This document shows, in pieces, positions 19,000-27,912 of a stretch of DNA of 64,000 nt. Where the stretch lies: positions 248,001 through 312,000 of the forward strand of contig NZ_JAIMJA010000002.1 in the NCBI RefSeq assembly GCF_021295315.1, read 5' to 3'. The notes below the pieces were generated by a model that saw nothing but the letters and a program-made list of their open reading frames with translations, was not told where the DNA came from and ran no database searches. This stretch comes from Motilimonas cestriensis (lineage in GTDB: Bacteria; Pseudomonadota; Gammaproteobacteria; Enterobacterales; CBDFNC01). The position numbers and the translations under genes were made by a program. Every line of letters begins with the position of its first letter. The stretch's first letter is position 1.

Positions 19000-19447
19000 T
19001 GAGAGCGGCCAACGAACTGACATTCGAGTATTTTTCAATCAGCATTTGCCGCTGCTGCTCCCTATTAAGTGACGGGTCTAAATCACTGGCCACGTCATGT
19101 CCCTCTAAGCGCGTACTTTCTCTGAAGTTATTCATTTTAACTTTCTCAAAATACGCATGCTTCTCTTCGTAAGTCGAAATCAAAGAGCGATGAGGCATGA
19201 CGAGATCGATAGCATTTAGCTGGGATTGAATGGCTTGGCCAGATTCAAACACACCCCAACTATTGATAGTAAAACGAAACGTTCGCCCTTGGCGCTCTCT
19301 TTGGATATCCAACCCTAAATTTTCTACTAATGAATGAACAACAGATTGTACTTTTCGCTCAGAGATGCCCGTAGCCGCAACAATGGCTTGAGTGTTGGGT
19401 GATTCTAATCGCGTCATTGCAGCTAGCACTAATAATTCGTATTTCAT
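18989..19447 (-). CDS. HTH-YhfG fusion, Fic antitoxin/regulator
   Basis: The product is about 152 residues from the ATG at 19447, which has GAGGAA five bases upstream. A Met codon 5 residues earlier is possible but lacks that spacing. Residues 1-70 look like a winged HTH (MTRLESPNTQAIVAATGISE...). The C-terminal part contains AYFEKVKMNNFRESTRLEG, the signature region of YhfG, the antitoxin of Fic. This suggests an antitoxin that also represses its own operon. The downstream toxin gene is truncated. Confidence 0.75.
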   Translation of the reverse strand: MKYELLVLAAMTRLESPNTQAIVAATGISERKVQSVVHSLVENLGLDIQRERQGRTFRFTINSWGVFESGQAIQSQLNAIDLVMPHRSLISTYEEKHAYFEKVKMNNFRESTRLEGHDVASDLDPSLNREQQRQMLIEKYSNVSSLAALNDR

Positions 19448-19502
19448 GGTTTCCTCGCACATTTATGCGGATGTAGCACCAGTTTACTACTCGAAGGGGG
19501 GG

Positions 19503-20196
19503 ATGGCCAACCCATGCACCGCTGTTAAGCCGCATCAATACATGAAAAAGCAAGACAAGGTATCAACCACCGGCGAACACCGCGATGTTGACCCGTTCAA
19601 ACCTGCAGGGATTGATGCCATCCTATCGGCATGTCGTAACCAAGCCGAGCGTAACCTGATTCAATTTGCCTTCTTCAGTGGCTTAAGGTCATCAGAGCTG
19701 GCCGGATTAAAATGGCGAGACATAAACCTGTTAAGCAGAGAAGTCAGAATTAAAGAAGCCCAAATGTAATAAATCGTATTCCGAGCCCCAGCGAATAAAG
19801 AGTCCATCACCAAAGGGGGAAGGCCCCAAAACATCATCTGGAATTCGTAACATTGAGTTATTGCCAGAGGCCATTGAAGCACTAACAAGCCAACAGGCCA
19901 TCACCGAAGCCAAAAGCGAGTTTGTGTTTGAACAGCCCAAGCAAGGCAAACCACTGACCGGTGCGGATCAAATAAGAAAGAACATTTGGGTGCAGGTGCT
20001 CGAGCGTTCAAACGTGCGCTATCGTCACCCTTACCAAACAAGGCACACCTTCGCCACCATGCTGATCAGCCGCGGCGCGAACCTATGGTGGGTTGCTGAC
20101 CAAATGGGCCACAACGGACCTGAAATGCTGTTCCGGCATTATGGTAATTACATCAAAGAGCACGATAAAAAGAGCGGGCGCGGGTTCAGCTCTTAA
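19503..20196 (+). pseudogene. Tyrosine recombinase (integrase), broken
   Basis: The first frame carries AERNLIQFAFFSGLRSSELA (catalytic Arg) and stops at 19769. The second, from about 19855 to 20196, carries RHPYQTRHTFATML (His-x-x-Arg) and GHNGPEMLFRHYG with the catalytic Tyr. Between them a ~90-base segment breaks the frame, and the N-terminal arm-binding domain is missing. It once was a P4-type phage/island integrase, presumably the enzyme that used the ssrA site. It cannot work as is. Confidence 0.85.
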
Positions 20197-20284
20197 ATAG
20201 ACATCTAGGCTTAAACTAAATCACTCCACTAAATTCTTAACATATAGCATTGATGAATAATCAGAAAAAACGTCATCAATTAAT

Positions 20285-20490
20285 TGTACTAGCTCAGACT
20301 TGATCTGACAGTTACCCATTTTTAATGGTGCCGTTGTCAGCTTAGATTTGAGCTAAATTCTTTTCTGCACAAATCTTTTTACCATCAAGTAATGTTTCTA
20401 GTGGCGTTCTGCCACAACATACTTTGCCCTGATGTGTGCGTTCATTATTGTAATAATTCATCCACTCGTCCAGATCCTTTTGCAGCTCTT
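20285..20490 (-). mobile_element. IS481-type insertion sequence remnant, copy 2
   Basis: The same terminal sequence as copy 1 (from TGTACTAGCTC at 20285) is followed on the minus strand by a transposase tail ELQKDLDEWMNYYNNERTHQ and CCGRTPLETLL to a stop at 20342. This is the end of a DDE transposase integrase-core domain. The 5' two thirds are missing, and the next gene abuts the break at about 20520. Confidence 0.8.
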
Positions 20491-20547
20491 TGAATACAAC
20501 GCATAGTAAAAATGCCACGCGTTGCAAATCACTCTTAAACAGTTTGC

Positions 20548-21048
20548 CTAAGAAAACTGAAATTCCCCACCATGCTCTTCCATTATAAATGAAAGGTCTT
20601 GTGCAGCATTTTGGAATATTTCTTGGATGATTCCTTGGATCCCATACCACTGCTGAGACAACTGATAATCAGAATATATTGTGTCATCAGAAAAATCGAC
20701 GCCAGCTAAGTGAGCAACTTTGGCTAAACCAAAGACTAAATCAAAAGTAATCGGCTCACCTAAACGATGTGCTAACCTGTTTCTAATACGATTCATTTCG
20801 ATCAAAAAATCAGCCATTGATTGCCAAATTAAACCGCGATTTAGCGCTAAATTAACCTTATTAGGAAAACTAATGTTAAATGGGTTTATCTTCTCACTAT
20901 CGTCAAGCTTCAACTCTATTAATTGAACTAATACTGACTCAAGCAATAAATGACCTGCTAGATATGCACCCAACTCAGCGTTGTTGAATAATTCGAGAAT
21001 GTGCTCAAGATCTGGTGTTTCTCTATCTTCCCAAATGTTATCTATCAT
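20548..21048 (-). CDS. HEPN-like hypothetical protein (MltR/DUF4145-type)
   Basis: The 166-residue all-helical protein has the motif RNRLAH at about residues 88-93, the R-x4-H signature of HEPN folds. No name can be given. HEPN proteins include RNases and toxins, but also inert structural members such as MltR. It ends close to the IS481 remnant. Confidence 0.6.
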   Translation of the reverse strand: MIDNIWEDRETPDLEHILELFNNAELGAYLAGHLLLESVLVQLIELKLDDSEKINPFNISFPNKVNLALNRGLIWQSMADFLIEMNRIRNRLAHRLGEPITFDLVFGLAKVAHLAGVDFSDDTIYSDYQLSQQWYGIQGIIQEIFQNAAQDLSFIMEEHGGEFQFS

Positions 21049-21061
21049 ATAAGCCCACTTA

Positions 21062-21160
21062 CTATTGGATTAGGCTAGCGCCGCATAAAGCGGACTAAAA
21101 CAGTGGGTTAAAATGTGTAGCGAAGCGAAACGTAACCAACTGTTTTTTAATATTAAATAC
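21062..21160 (-). repeat. Possible attC-like palindrome
   Basis: AACAGTTGGTTACG and the near-complement TTTTAACCCACTGTT flank a short spacer. On the minus strand it ends with CCGCTTTATGCGGCGCTAG, close to the 3' ends of integron attC sites. It lies just downstream of the 21165-21872 gene. The core GTTAG is changed to GCTAG, so confidence is low. Confidence 0.35.
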
Positions 21161-21164
21161 CTTT

Positions 21165-21872
21165 TTAGCTGTCATTTTTTAATTTATGTTGTTTGATAAC
21201 TTCCACTACCGAATCTGATAATTCACTGGTAACTAGTGATATTAATTCAGATACATTCTCAATATAACTAGCGGATAGATTAACTTGCCCCGTAGAAATT
21301 GTTATGCCTTCTACACCTTCTATCACGTCATTACTCTGTAGCTTCCCACCGTTATGCGCCCAAGCATTTCTGATATGTCTAACTTCACCATTTAGTCGTT
21401 CAACAGCAGGAGCAAAGCTTTCAGACTCTGACTCTAAACACCCCAGACGTTTAAAGCTATTTAGAATATGTATAAACTGACTAACACATTCCCCTTTTTT
21501 CTTCTTAGGTAACTCTGGTTTTCGACCTAGCATAGAAGCAACATGTGAATAATAATTTGTAAATTCACATTCATATAAGGCCCACATACTTATCAGCATT
21601 GATTGTCTTTGATACATAGGCATGACATCTGTGAAGATTTCCCTAATGTTATAACCATGCTCTGTAACAGCACCAATTCTTTCAACTGGGTACTCAATTA
21701 GTTCTCCAGGGTCATCAGCATAAGATTGGTGCCACCCTTCATGCCAATCTGTTTCAATATGGTCGTCTATGTTGAATATAAAATCCGATATTTGCTTTTC
21801 CTGCTGCTCATGAAAAGCTTGTAACAATTCTAATTCTTCTGATACAAACCTTGTTGGTATTTGGAAAAACAC
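21165..21872 (-). CDS. HEPN-like hypothetical protein
   Basis: The protein has 235 residues and no signal peptide. Near residue 170 it reads VRHIRNAWAHNGG, again an RN-x2-AH arrangement typical of HEPN-type or Abi-like helical proteins. It is unrelated in length and sequence to the neighbouring HEPN-like gene. Function is unknown; a defence or toxin role is possible but only inferred. Confidence 0.6.
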   Translation of the reverse strand: MFFQIPTRFVSEELELLQAFHEQQEKQISDFIFNIDDHIETDWHEGWHQSYADDPGELIEYPVERIGAVTEHGYNIREIFTDVMPMYQRQSMLISMWALYECEFTNYYSHVASMLGRKPELPKKKKGECVSQFIHILNSFKRLGCLESESESFAPAVERLNGEVRHIRNAWAHNGGKLQSNDVIEGVEGITISTGQVNLSASYIENVSELISLVTSELSDSVVEVIKQHKLKNDS

Positions 21873-21891
21873 TTATTACTCCTAATAAACG

Positions 21892-22016
21892 AGGATACCA
21901 CTGACAGCTAACGTTTATCTTCACCGGCGAAAAAACGCGCAGCGGTTTTGAGTCCTTGCCCGGCTGGGCGTAGCCCAGGACTTATAGGGCACATGGTGCA
22001 AGAATTTGTTATGAGC
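21892..22016 (-). repeat. attC-like recombination site after the 110-residue gene
   Basis: On the minus strand it begins at the gene's stop codon with CTCATAACAAATTC. It contains nested inverted repeats (AGTCCTGGGCTACGCCCAG and GGGCAAGGACT) and ends in AAACGTTAGCTG. Overlap of the stop codon with a TAAC core, internal palindromes and a terminal GTTAG are all traits of integron cassette attC sites. No integron integrase is present in the window. Confidence 0.45.
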
Positions 22017-22341
22017 CTTCATATGCTTCTTTGTAGCTATACCCCAGACTTACTAAAAGATCTTCAAAGAACCCCATATCCTGAACTTCATGTACACTCT
22101 CAGTTGCGATACATAGGATCATTCTGACTTTTGTCATATCAGAATTATCAGTAAGCCTCGGACCTCCATTAAGATCAACCCATGACCATAGCTCTTGCTT
22201 AATCACATCAAACTTCTGAGGCACGCCGTCATTCCAATATGTCTTCGACAATGAAAAGGCTTTTTGTGCAACTTCGATATCAGGTATACCAAGCTTTTCG
22301 ATCCAAGAAATCATATGCTTCGCGTATTCATTTTCATTCAT
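22009..22341 (-). CDS. Hypothetical protein, possible gene cassette
   Basis: The protein has 110 residues, is acidic and cytoplasmic, and has no recognised domain. Its TAA stop is embedded in an attC-like sequence and a GCTCATAAC sequence lies just upstream of its start, so the gene has the compact promoterless form of an integron cassette. Confidence 0.5.
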   Translation of the reverse strand: MNENEYAKHMISWIEKLGIPDIEVAQKAFSLSKTYWNDGVPQKFDVIKQELWSWVDLNGGPRLTDNSDMTKVRMILCIATESVHEVQDMGFFEDLLVSLGYSYKEAYEGS

Positions 22342-22579
22342 ATGCCTGAACCTTTCCTAGCTCATAACAGCTTATTAGATCCCAAAGTGGGGTGATAAAA
22401 TACCCCAAAACGGCGTCTAAAACATACCCTCAATATTTACACTATTTTTATCCAAGGTAAACAGTAACTTATCGGTTTATCTCAGCATCCCGGTTGTATT
22501 CAGACAAAACTGTGACTAAGAATATATGCGGTTGGGGCAAGTGCTAACTCATTCTGTTCAAGGTGAGTAGTGTCGAGGG
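22342..22579. other. Noncoding stretch
   Basis: I see no gene or clear signal here. It separates the cassette-like genes from the island end module. Confidence 0.5.
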
Positions 22580-22775
22580 TAAATTGTAAGATTGGAGCAC
22601 ACTCGATACACTGAACTTCAGATCGCTTATGAATTGGTACATCTGTACTTAGCCACACAATAGAGCCAAGCTCCCCCAAATAGCACGTTAGTAGCACGAA
22701 CTTTCAGATGATTGCAAAAACCAATTTAAAAACAAACAGTTAAAATTTTATCGATGCGGGTTCAACTCCCGCGTC
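22580..22775 (+). repeat. Island end module with attR, copy 2
   Basis: It is a direct repeat of 18520-18722 and ends in GCGGGTTCAACTCCCGC (22756-22772), identical over 17 bases to the ssrA 3' end. This is the outer (right) attachment site of the island. Chromosomal genes resume at 23.0 kb. Confidence 0.8.
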
Positions 22776-23008
22776 GCAACACCCCAACCACCGCGTTTTT
22801 ACTCGCTTTGCAAACGTCGCGATGCCAACAAACCAACACCTTCATAAAAATGTCAAATTTAGCACTTATTCTGTCTTGTAATTCGCCAGTTAAAACGGCA
22901 ACCTCAATATCACATTTACAATCTCACTTTATAGCGCGTTGCCACGGTGTGCTCACTAACTGCCCGCGTTATAACTAGCAAGCTTACTACCATAAAAGGT
23001 TTTAAATA

Positions 23009-23689
23009 ATGCGTATTATCAAACCATTAGCTTTAGCTATGGCTCTGTCAATGAGTGCGGCGGCGCAGGCTGATGTTACTTTAACCGTACCTGAAAATGT
23101 TAACTTATTAGTGGCTAATGGCGAAAAGGTGGAGCTGTCGAGCGGCCTATTTTCAAGTAACAACACGCTGGTGTTGCCTAATGGCGAAAACCAAATTGTG
23201 TTTCGCTATGAGGCCGCTTTCAATAAAGCAGGGGAAGAAATCAGCGCGGTAAGTGACACCATTATTGCTAAGTTCACAGCCAGTGATAGCCAGGCGTCAT
23301 TTGTACTGCCTGATTATAAAAGCTATCGCAGCGCCGAGAAGAACATCAGCAACCTTAAGTGGCAGCTAGTTGACCAGTCAGGTAACACTATTGCCAAGGT
23401 TGAAGATAAGCTGACCAAAGAAGGCATGCAACTGGGTCGCGACTATGTTGATGAGGCCAAAGACTACAACCAAGCAGGCGGTAAAGCAGCTATCGTTCTC
23501 GCGGGTGGCGCAGGTGCCAGCACGGCTATCGCGCTACAGAAGACCGCAACAACAAACGCTCAGTCAAGTGCTGGCGCTAATACAGCCAAGCAAGTTGATA
23601 GCGGAACAGCTGAAGAGATGCTGCATTTTTGGTACAACCGCGCAGACAAAGCAACGCAACAACGCTTTAAAGACTTTATAAACCAGTAA
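23009..23689 (+). CDS. YccT/DUF2057 family exported protein
   Basis: The 226-residue protein has a signal peptide (cleavage after AAAQA, about residue 21). It then carries the DUF2057 start DVTLTVPENVNLLVANGEKV and the GENQIVFRYEA segment. The family is periplasmic and has been linked to biofilm control in E. coli; its molecular role is unknown. It is the first intact chromosomal gene after the ssrA island. Confidence 0.88.
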   Translation: MRIIKPLALAMALSMSAAAQADVTLTVPENVNLLVANGEKVELSSGLFSSNNTLVLPNGENQIVFRYEAAFNKAGEEISAVSDTIIAKFTASDSQASFVLPDYKSYRSAEKNISNLKWQLVDQSGNTIAKVEDKLTKEGMQLGRDYVDEAKDYNQAGGKAAIVLAGGAGASTAIALQKTATTNAQSSAGANTAKQVDSGTAEEMLHFWYNRADKATQQRFKDFINQ

Positions 23690-23704
23690 GTCCCCAACCC
23701 TAAA

Positions 23705-23736
23705 ACCGGTTAGCAAGCGCTGCGCTTTGCTAACCG
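23705..23736 (+). terminator. Stem-loop after the DUF2057 gene
   Basis: CGGTTAGCAAGCGC and GCGCTTTGCTAACCG form a long stem 15 bases beyond the stop. It lacks a strong T-run. Confidence 0.5.
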
Positions 23737-23793
23737 ACTACCTGCCCTTGTCCTTAAACTGTTAACACACTCTTGATTACTCCTTAAATAATC

Positions 23794-24684
23794 CTACCAA
23801 GGATGATCAGCAAAGTATTGTTCAAGGTGATCAATCAAGGCGCGCACTGCGGGCGACAGATGTTTACGTGACGAGTACAGGGCGTAAATCTTCATTTCAT
23901 TGGGTTGCCATTGCGGCAGTACGTGGCAAAGTTCGCCAGATTTAATGTACTTATTGGCTAAATAAGTGGGCTGCAACGACACCCCCGCCCCGCTAATGCT
24001 GGCATAGAGTAAGGTTGTGGCTTCATTCGCGGTTAAGTGACAAGACACTTCAACGGCCTCAAACTGGTCGTCTTTGGCTAAATGCCACACGCTCCAAGCA
24101 AAGTTTTTATAGCCTAAGCAGCGGTGCGCGGTTAGATCTTGCGGCTGCATGATTGGCGCGGCTTGCGCTAAGTAATCAGGGGCGGCAACCAATACCGATT
24201 CACACACGCCAATGGGTTTGCCGATAAGTGCATCTGACGGTGAGGCGGTAACACGAATGGCAAGATCAATTTGTTGCTCGGTCATGTCTTTTACCGTGTC
24301 TTGCACATCCAGGTCGATAAATATTTGCGGGTGTTGGTCTTGAAATGCTTTTATTGCTGGCGCCAGTAAAGACAAGCCTAACGACACACTGGTGGCTATT
24401 TTTACTCGTCCGGTTAAGGCAAGCGGATCGGCGCCATATAACGCGAGTTTTTCCCCTTGCTCTAACCAGGTTTCTATCTCTTTTAAGCAGGTTTCACCGG
24501 CGCTGGTTAAGGTCACTTTGCGGGTGGTGCGGTGCAATAAGCGCGTTTGCAACCAAGCTTCCATGCCGTCTACATAGCGGGTAACCATGCTTCGTGACAT
24601 ATCCAGCCGGTCGGCTGCGGCGGTAAAACTGCCGCAATGCACTACATCAATAAACACTTTTGCTGCCGTTAATCTGTCCATCAC
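23794..24684 (-). CDS. LysR-family regulator divergent from the MBL gene
   Basis: The 296-residue protein has an N-terminal HTH (FIDVVHCGSFTAAADRLDMS) and an effector domain, of the CrgA/DsdC-like branch common in Vibrio and Shewanella. It is divergent from the metallo-beta-lactamase-fold gene with a 115-base shared gap, so that gene is its likely target. Confidence 0.87.
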   Translation of the reverse strand: MMDRLTAAKVFIDVVHCGSFTAAADRLDMSRSMVTRYVDGMEAWLQTRLLHRTTRKVTLTSAGETCLKEIETWLEQGEKLALYGADPLALTGRVKIATSVSLGLSLLAPAIKAFQDQHPQIFIDLDVQDTVKDMTEQQIDLAIRVTASPSDALIGKPIGVCESVLVAAPDYLAQAAPIMQPQDLTAHRCLGYKNFAWSVWHLAKDDQFEAVEVSCHLTANEATTLLYASISGAGVSLQPTYLANKYIKSGELCHVLPQWQPNEMKIYALYSSRKHLSPAVRALIDHLEQYFADHPW

Positions 24685-24799
24685 TTGCTCACAATATGAA
24701 ACAATGATGTTCAGTATTGTCTATTTTTCTGAGCGGATCAAATCTCTACTATACATCTCGAAGACAACAAACGCTCAATAAGACATTTTGGAGATAGAT

Positions 24800-25666
24800 A
24801 TGAAAAAGTTAGCCCTATTAACAGCAGCCACTCTACTTAGCCACTCAGCATTCGCAGAAGTTGCTAAACCACTTACCCTAAAAGTTTACAACGCAGATGA
24901 AAGTAGCTTTCATGTTAACTCAACGCTGGTTTACGGCGAAAACGAAGCCTTAGTGGTTGATACGGGTTTTTCTAAAGCCGACGCGCTGCGCATTGCGGCC
25001 AATGTTCTAGACTCAGGCAAAACCTTAAAAACTATTTTTATTAGCCAAGCGGATCCAGATTATTACTTTGGCGCAGAAGTACTGCATAAGATGTTTCCTG
25101 ATGCAGCCATCATCACCACGCCAGCGGTACGCGCGGTAATAGAACAAAAGATGAAGGGTAAGCTTGCGTTTTGGGCACCCAAAATGGGCGCTAATGCGCC
25201 GGTTAATCCGATCATTCCAACCGCTTACACTGCTAGCACGATTACCATTGATGGGGTTGAAATTGATATTAAAGGTGCACAAGGCAAGTTAGCTCACCGC
25301 CCTTACTTATGGATCCCTGCGAATAAGGCTATTTTGGGTAATGTGGCTGTTTATGGCAACTTACACCTGTGGATGGCGGATGCACAATCAGATGAAGAGC
25401 AACAGGCATGGTCAAAGCAGTTAAAAGAAATGCAGTCACTTAAGCCTGAAGTAGTGATCCCCGGCCATATGAAAAAAGGCACGGCGCTGGATCTATCAAA
25501 TGTACAGTATTCTTTGTCTTACTTAGCAACGTTTGCCAGCGAAAAAAACCAAGCTAAAAACAGTGCTGAGCTAATTAACGCCATGAGCCAAGCTTACCCA
25601 CAAGCAGCAATGCCGTTAGCTCTTGAGATTGGTGCAAAAGTGCATACCGGTGAAATGGCTTGGTAA
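24800..25666 (+). CDS. Exported MBL-fold protein with degenerate metal site
   Basis: The ~288-residue protein begins at the ATG at 24800 (GGAG six bases upstream). It has a signal peptide ending SAFAE and a metallo-beta-lactamase fold (ALVVDTGFSKADA). The metal-binding HxHxDH position reads SQADPDYYFGAE, and the third-histidine region reads VIPGHMKK. The first two His are lost, so Zn binding would be altered or absent. It is divergent from a LysR regulator. The substrate is unknown. Confidence 0.78.
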   Translation: MKKLALLTAATLLSHSAFAEVAKPLTLKVYNADESSFHVNSTLVYGENEALVVDTGFSKADALRIAANVLDSGKTLKTIFISQADPDYYFGAEVLHKMFPDAAIITTPAVRAVIEQKMKGKLAFWAPKMGANAPVNPIIPTAYTASTITIDGVEIDIKGAQGKLAHRPYLWIPANKAILGNVAVYGNLHLWMADAQSDEEQQAWSKQLKEMQSLKPEVVIPGHMKKGTALDLSNVQYSLSYLATFASEKNQAKNSAELINAMSQAYPQAAMPLALEIGAKVHTGEMAW

Positions 25667-25729
25667 TACTGGGGGTTGGCCTAACAAAGTTGATTTCTCA
25701 GCCTTACTAAGTTTTAGCCACTGAAAATA

Positions 25730-25756
25730 AAACAGGCCGCTGAGCGGCCTGTTGAA
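25730..25756. terminator. Bidirectional terminator between the MBL gene and proX
   Basis: AACAGGCCGC and GCGGCCTGTT form a stem with a four-base loop, flanked by an A-run on one side and A/T on the other. It serves the convergent genes. Confidence 0.8.
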
Positions 25757-25784
25757 AACAATTTACTATTTAGTAGCAGCGCTA

Positions 25785-26792
25785 TTACATGGCTGCTTTT
25801 TTCGCTTCTGCAATCCAGCCATCAAAGGTGGCTTTGTTTGCTGCAATCCAGCCATTAGCGTGTGCTTCAATGTCTGCTGAGCTATTTTTACCTTGGCTCA
25901 TCATCATGTTTTGCGCACTGACCGCGTTAATGTCCAACTTCATAATTTCAAATAATTTAGCCGCGGCTGGGTTTTTCTCAGTAAACTCTTTATTAGCAAC
26001 AATGCGCATTGAGTTCATTTCAAAGCCGTAGTTTTTACCATTTGGCAGCGTGGTATCAATGTCTTTACGCTCACCCGGCAATGCTGAGAATGGCACTTCT
26101 AACCAAACAACATCTTTACCCGGTACTAATACACCACTTACCCAGTAAGGTGTCCACGTGTAATACAAAATTGGGTCACCTTTTTTGTAACGTGAAATGG
26201 TGTCGGCAATAATAGCGGCATAGTTACCTTGGTTATGGGTCACCGTGTCACGTAATTTGTAAGCGGTTAAATGCTCTTCAACCACTAACTCACAACCCCA
26301 GCCTGGGTTACAGCCGGTTAGATCGGCCTTGCCGTCACCGTTGGCATCAAATAGTTTGGCAATTTTCGGGTCGGTTAATTGGCTAACATTGGTAATGCCA
26401 TATTTTTCAGCGGTTTTTTTATCGATTAAGTAACCTTGTGCAGCACCACTGATGTATTCGCCAGTGCGAGAGAAGCTTTCATCGCCGCCCGACATGGTGT
26501 ATTTATCTGCGTGCAGTGGAAACCAACCTACCGCAAGGAAAGTTGCGTCACCTTTGGCTATTGAGGTGTAGCCAACGTTGTAGTCCACTTCTTTTGTTTC
26601 TTTAACGTCATAACCCAGTGCTTCTAACGCTTTGTTAACGATCAAAGTTTGGAAGGTTTCTTCGGCCACGGTTGATTGCACGGGTTGCACTGTCACCCCT
26701 TCACCAGGTAAAGATTCAGCCAATGCTGCACCACTTAATGTGGCACTGGTTAGTAGGCTTACAGCCATGGTTTTAGCCCATGAATAACTCAT
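25785..26792 (-). CDS. proX: Glycine betaine/proline ABC transporter, binding protein
   Basis: The 335-residue periplasmic binding protein has a signal peptide ending near GAALAES. The OpuAC-type domain has the family's aromatic residues ([23 protein letters not shown]) that cage quaternary amines. It captures glycine betaine or proline betaine and passes it to ProW. It is the last gene of proVWX, and its ATG overlaps the proW stop. Confidence 0.95.
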   Translation of the reverse strand: MSYSWAKTMAVSLLTSATLSGAALAESLPGEGVTVQPVQSTVAEETFQTLIVNKALEALGYDVKETKEVDYNVGYTSIAKGDATFLAVGWFPLHADKYTMSGGDESFSRTGEYISGAAQGYLIDKKTAEKYGITNVSQLTDPKIAKLFDANGDGKADLTGCNPGWGCELVVEEHLTAYKLRDTVTHNQGNYAAIIADTISRYKKGDPILYYTWTPYWVSGVLVPGKDVVWLEVPFSALPGERKDIDTTLPNGKNYGFEMNSMRIVANKEFTEKNPAAAKLFEIMKLDINAVSAQNMMMSQGKNSSADIEAHANGWIAANKATFDGWIAEAKKAAM

Positions 26793-27910
26793 TTTGACTC
26801 TCCTGTTTGATTAACTGATTTTTTCGGTTTAGAAACAACATTTAACACTAGTGCTACAGGTCCACTGTGAAACCAACGCGCTTTGTTATCGCGCGATTTA
26901 GCACCAATCGATTGGGTGATCCGGTCAAGTAGAATAGCTAAGATAACAATACCTAGCCCACCTACAGCCGCTAAGCCCATATCAAGACGACCAATACCAC
27001 GTAGTACCATTTGACCAAGGCCACCTACCGCGATCATCGAGGCAATCACTACCATAGACAAAGACAGCATTAAGGTTTGGTTAACGCCCGCCATAATGGT
27101 TGGCATCGCCAGTGGTAATTGAATACGATAGAGCATTTGTTTTGAGTTTGCGCCAAATGAATGGCCTGCTTCTATTAGCTCTTCTGGCACTTGATGTATG
27201 CCGAGAATGGTTAAGCGCACTACCGGCGGCAGGGCAAAGATGATGGTGACCACTACGCCGGGCACATTACCAATACCAAATAGCATGACAATGGGCACCA
27301 AGTAGACGAAGGCCGGTGTGGTTTGCATGGCATCTAACACTGGCCGGACAAATTGGGCGGCGGTTTTACTGCGTGCCAGCCAAATGCCAAGGGGCAAGCC
27401 GATCACTAAACAAAAGAACACCGATGTCATGACCAACGATAAGGTGGTCATGGCCTCAGGCCAAGCGCCAATCAAGCCAATAATAAGCAATGAAAACAGT
27501 GCTGCTACGCCTAATCGAATGCCAGCGAACTGCCATGCAAATAGAAACAAGATCAGCAACATGAAGGGTGCGGGAGTAGAAACCAAGGTGGTTTCAAAGG
27601 TACTTAGAATAAAATCAATCGGTATCCGAATAGCTTGAAATAACGGTCGGCCATGTTCAACTAGCCAGTTAAGCCCGGTTTCAACCCAATTATCAAAAGG
27701 AATAATTGCATCTTGAAACGGGTGCAGCCAATCAAATTGGACTGATTCTGTCGGCGCACTGTTTAGCCAATCATTGGCCCCTGATGCGGTGTCAGTGGCC
27801 CAAGGGTTAGTGCTCGTCGCATCCGATGCACTACCACCCCAAGGATCAGCACTCGGTACCTCTGTTGGGCTACTGGCCCATGGGTCATTACTCTTCTCTG
27901 CTTCAGCCAT
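26789..27910 (-). CDS. proW: Glycine betaine ABC transporter permease
   Basis: The 373-residue permease has six to seven membrane helices and the EAA loop ([20 protein letters not shown]). An N-terminal cytoplasmic extension precedes it with repeated DPW/NPW triplets ([24 protein letters not shown]). ProW of E. coli also has a long N-terminal tail. It is the second gene of the proVWX operon. Confidence 0.94.
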   Translation of the reverse strand: MAEAEKSNDPWASSPTEVPSADPWGGSASDATSTNPWATDTASGANDWLNSAPTESVQFDWLHPFQDAIIPFDNWVETGLNWLVEHGRPLFQAIRIPIDFILSTFETTLVSTPAPFMLLILFLFAWQFAGIRLGVAALFSLLIIGLIGAWPEAMTTLSLVMTSVFFCLVIGLPLGIWLARSKTAAQFVRPVLDAMQTTPAFVYLVPIVMLFGIGNVPGVVVTIIFALPPVVRLTILGIHQVPEELIEAGHSFGANSKQMLYRIQLPLAMPTIMAGVNQTLMLSLSMVVIASMIAVGGLGQMVLRGIGRLDMGLAAVGGLGIVILAILLDRITQSIGAKSRDNKARWFHSGPVALVLNVVSKPKKSVNQTGESK

Positions 27911-27912
27911 GA

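Noticed and set aside
9589-22780. CRISPR array or prophage
   Set aside because: Searched by eye for regularly spaced repeats and phage structural genes; the only repeats are the end modules, integrase/IS remnants and HTH copies.
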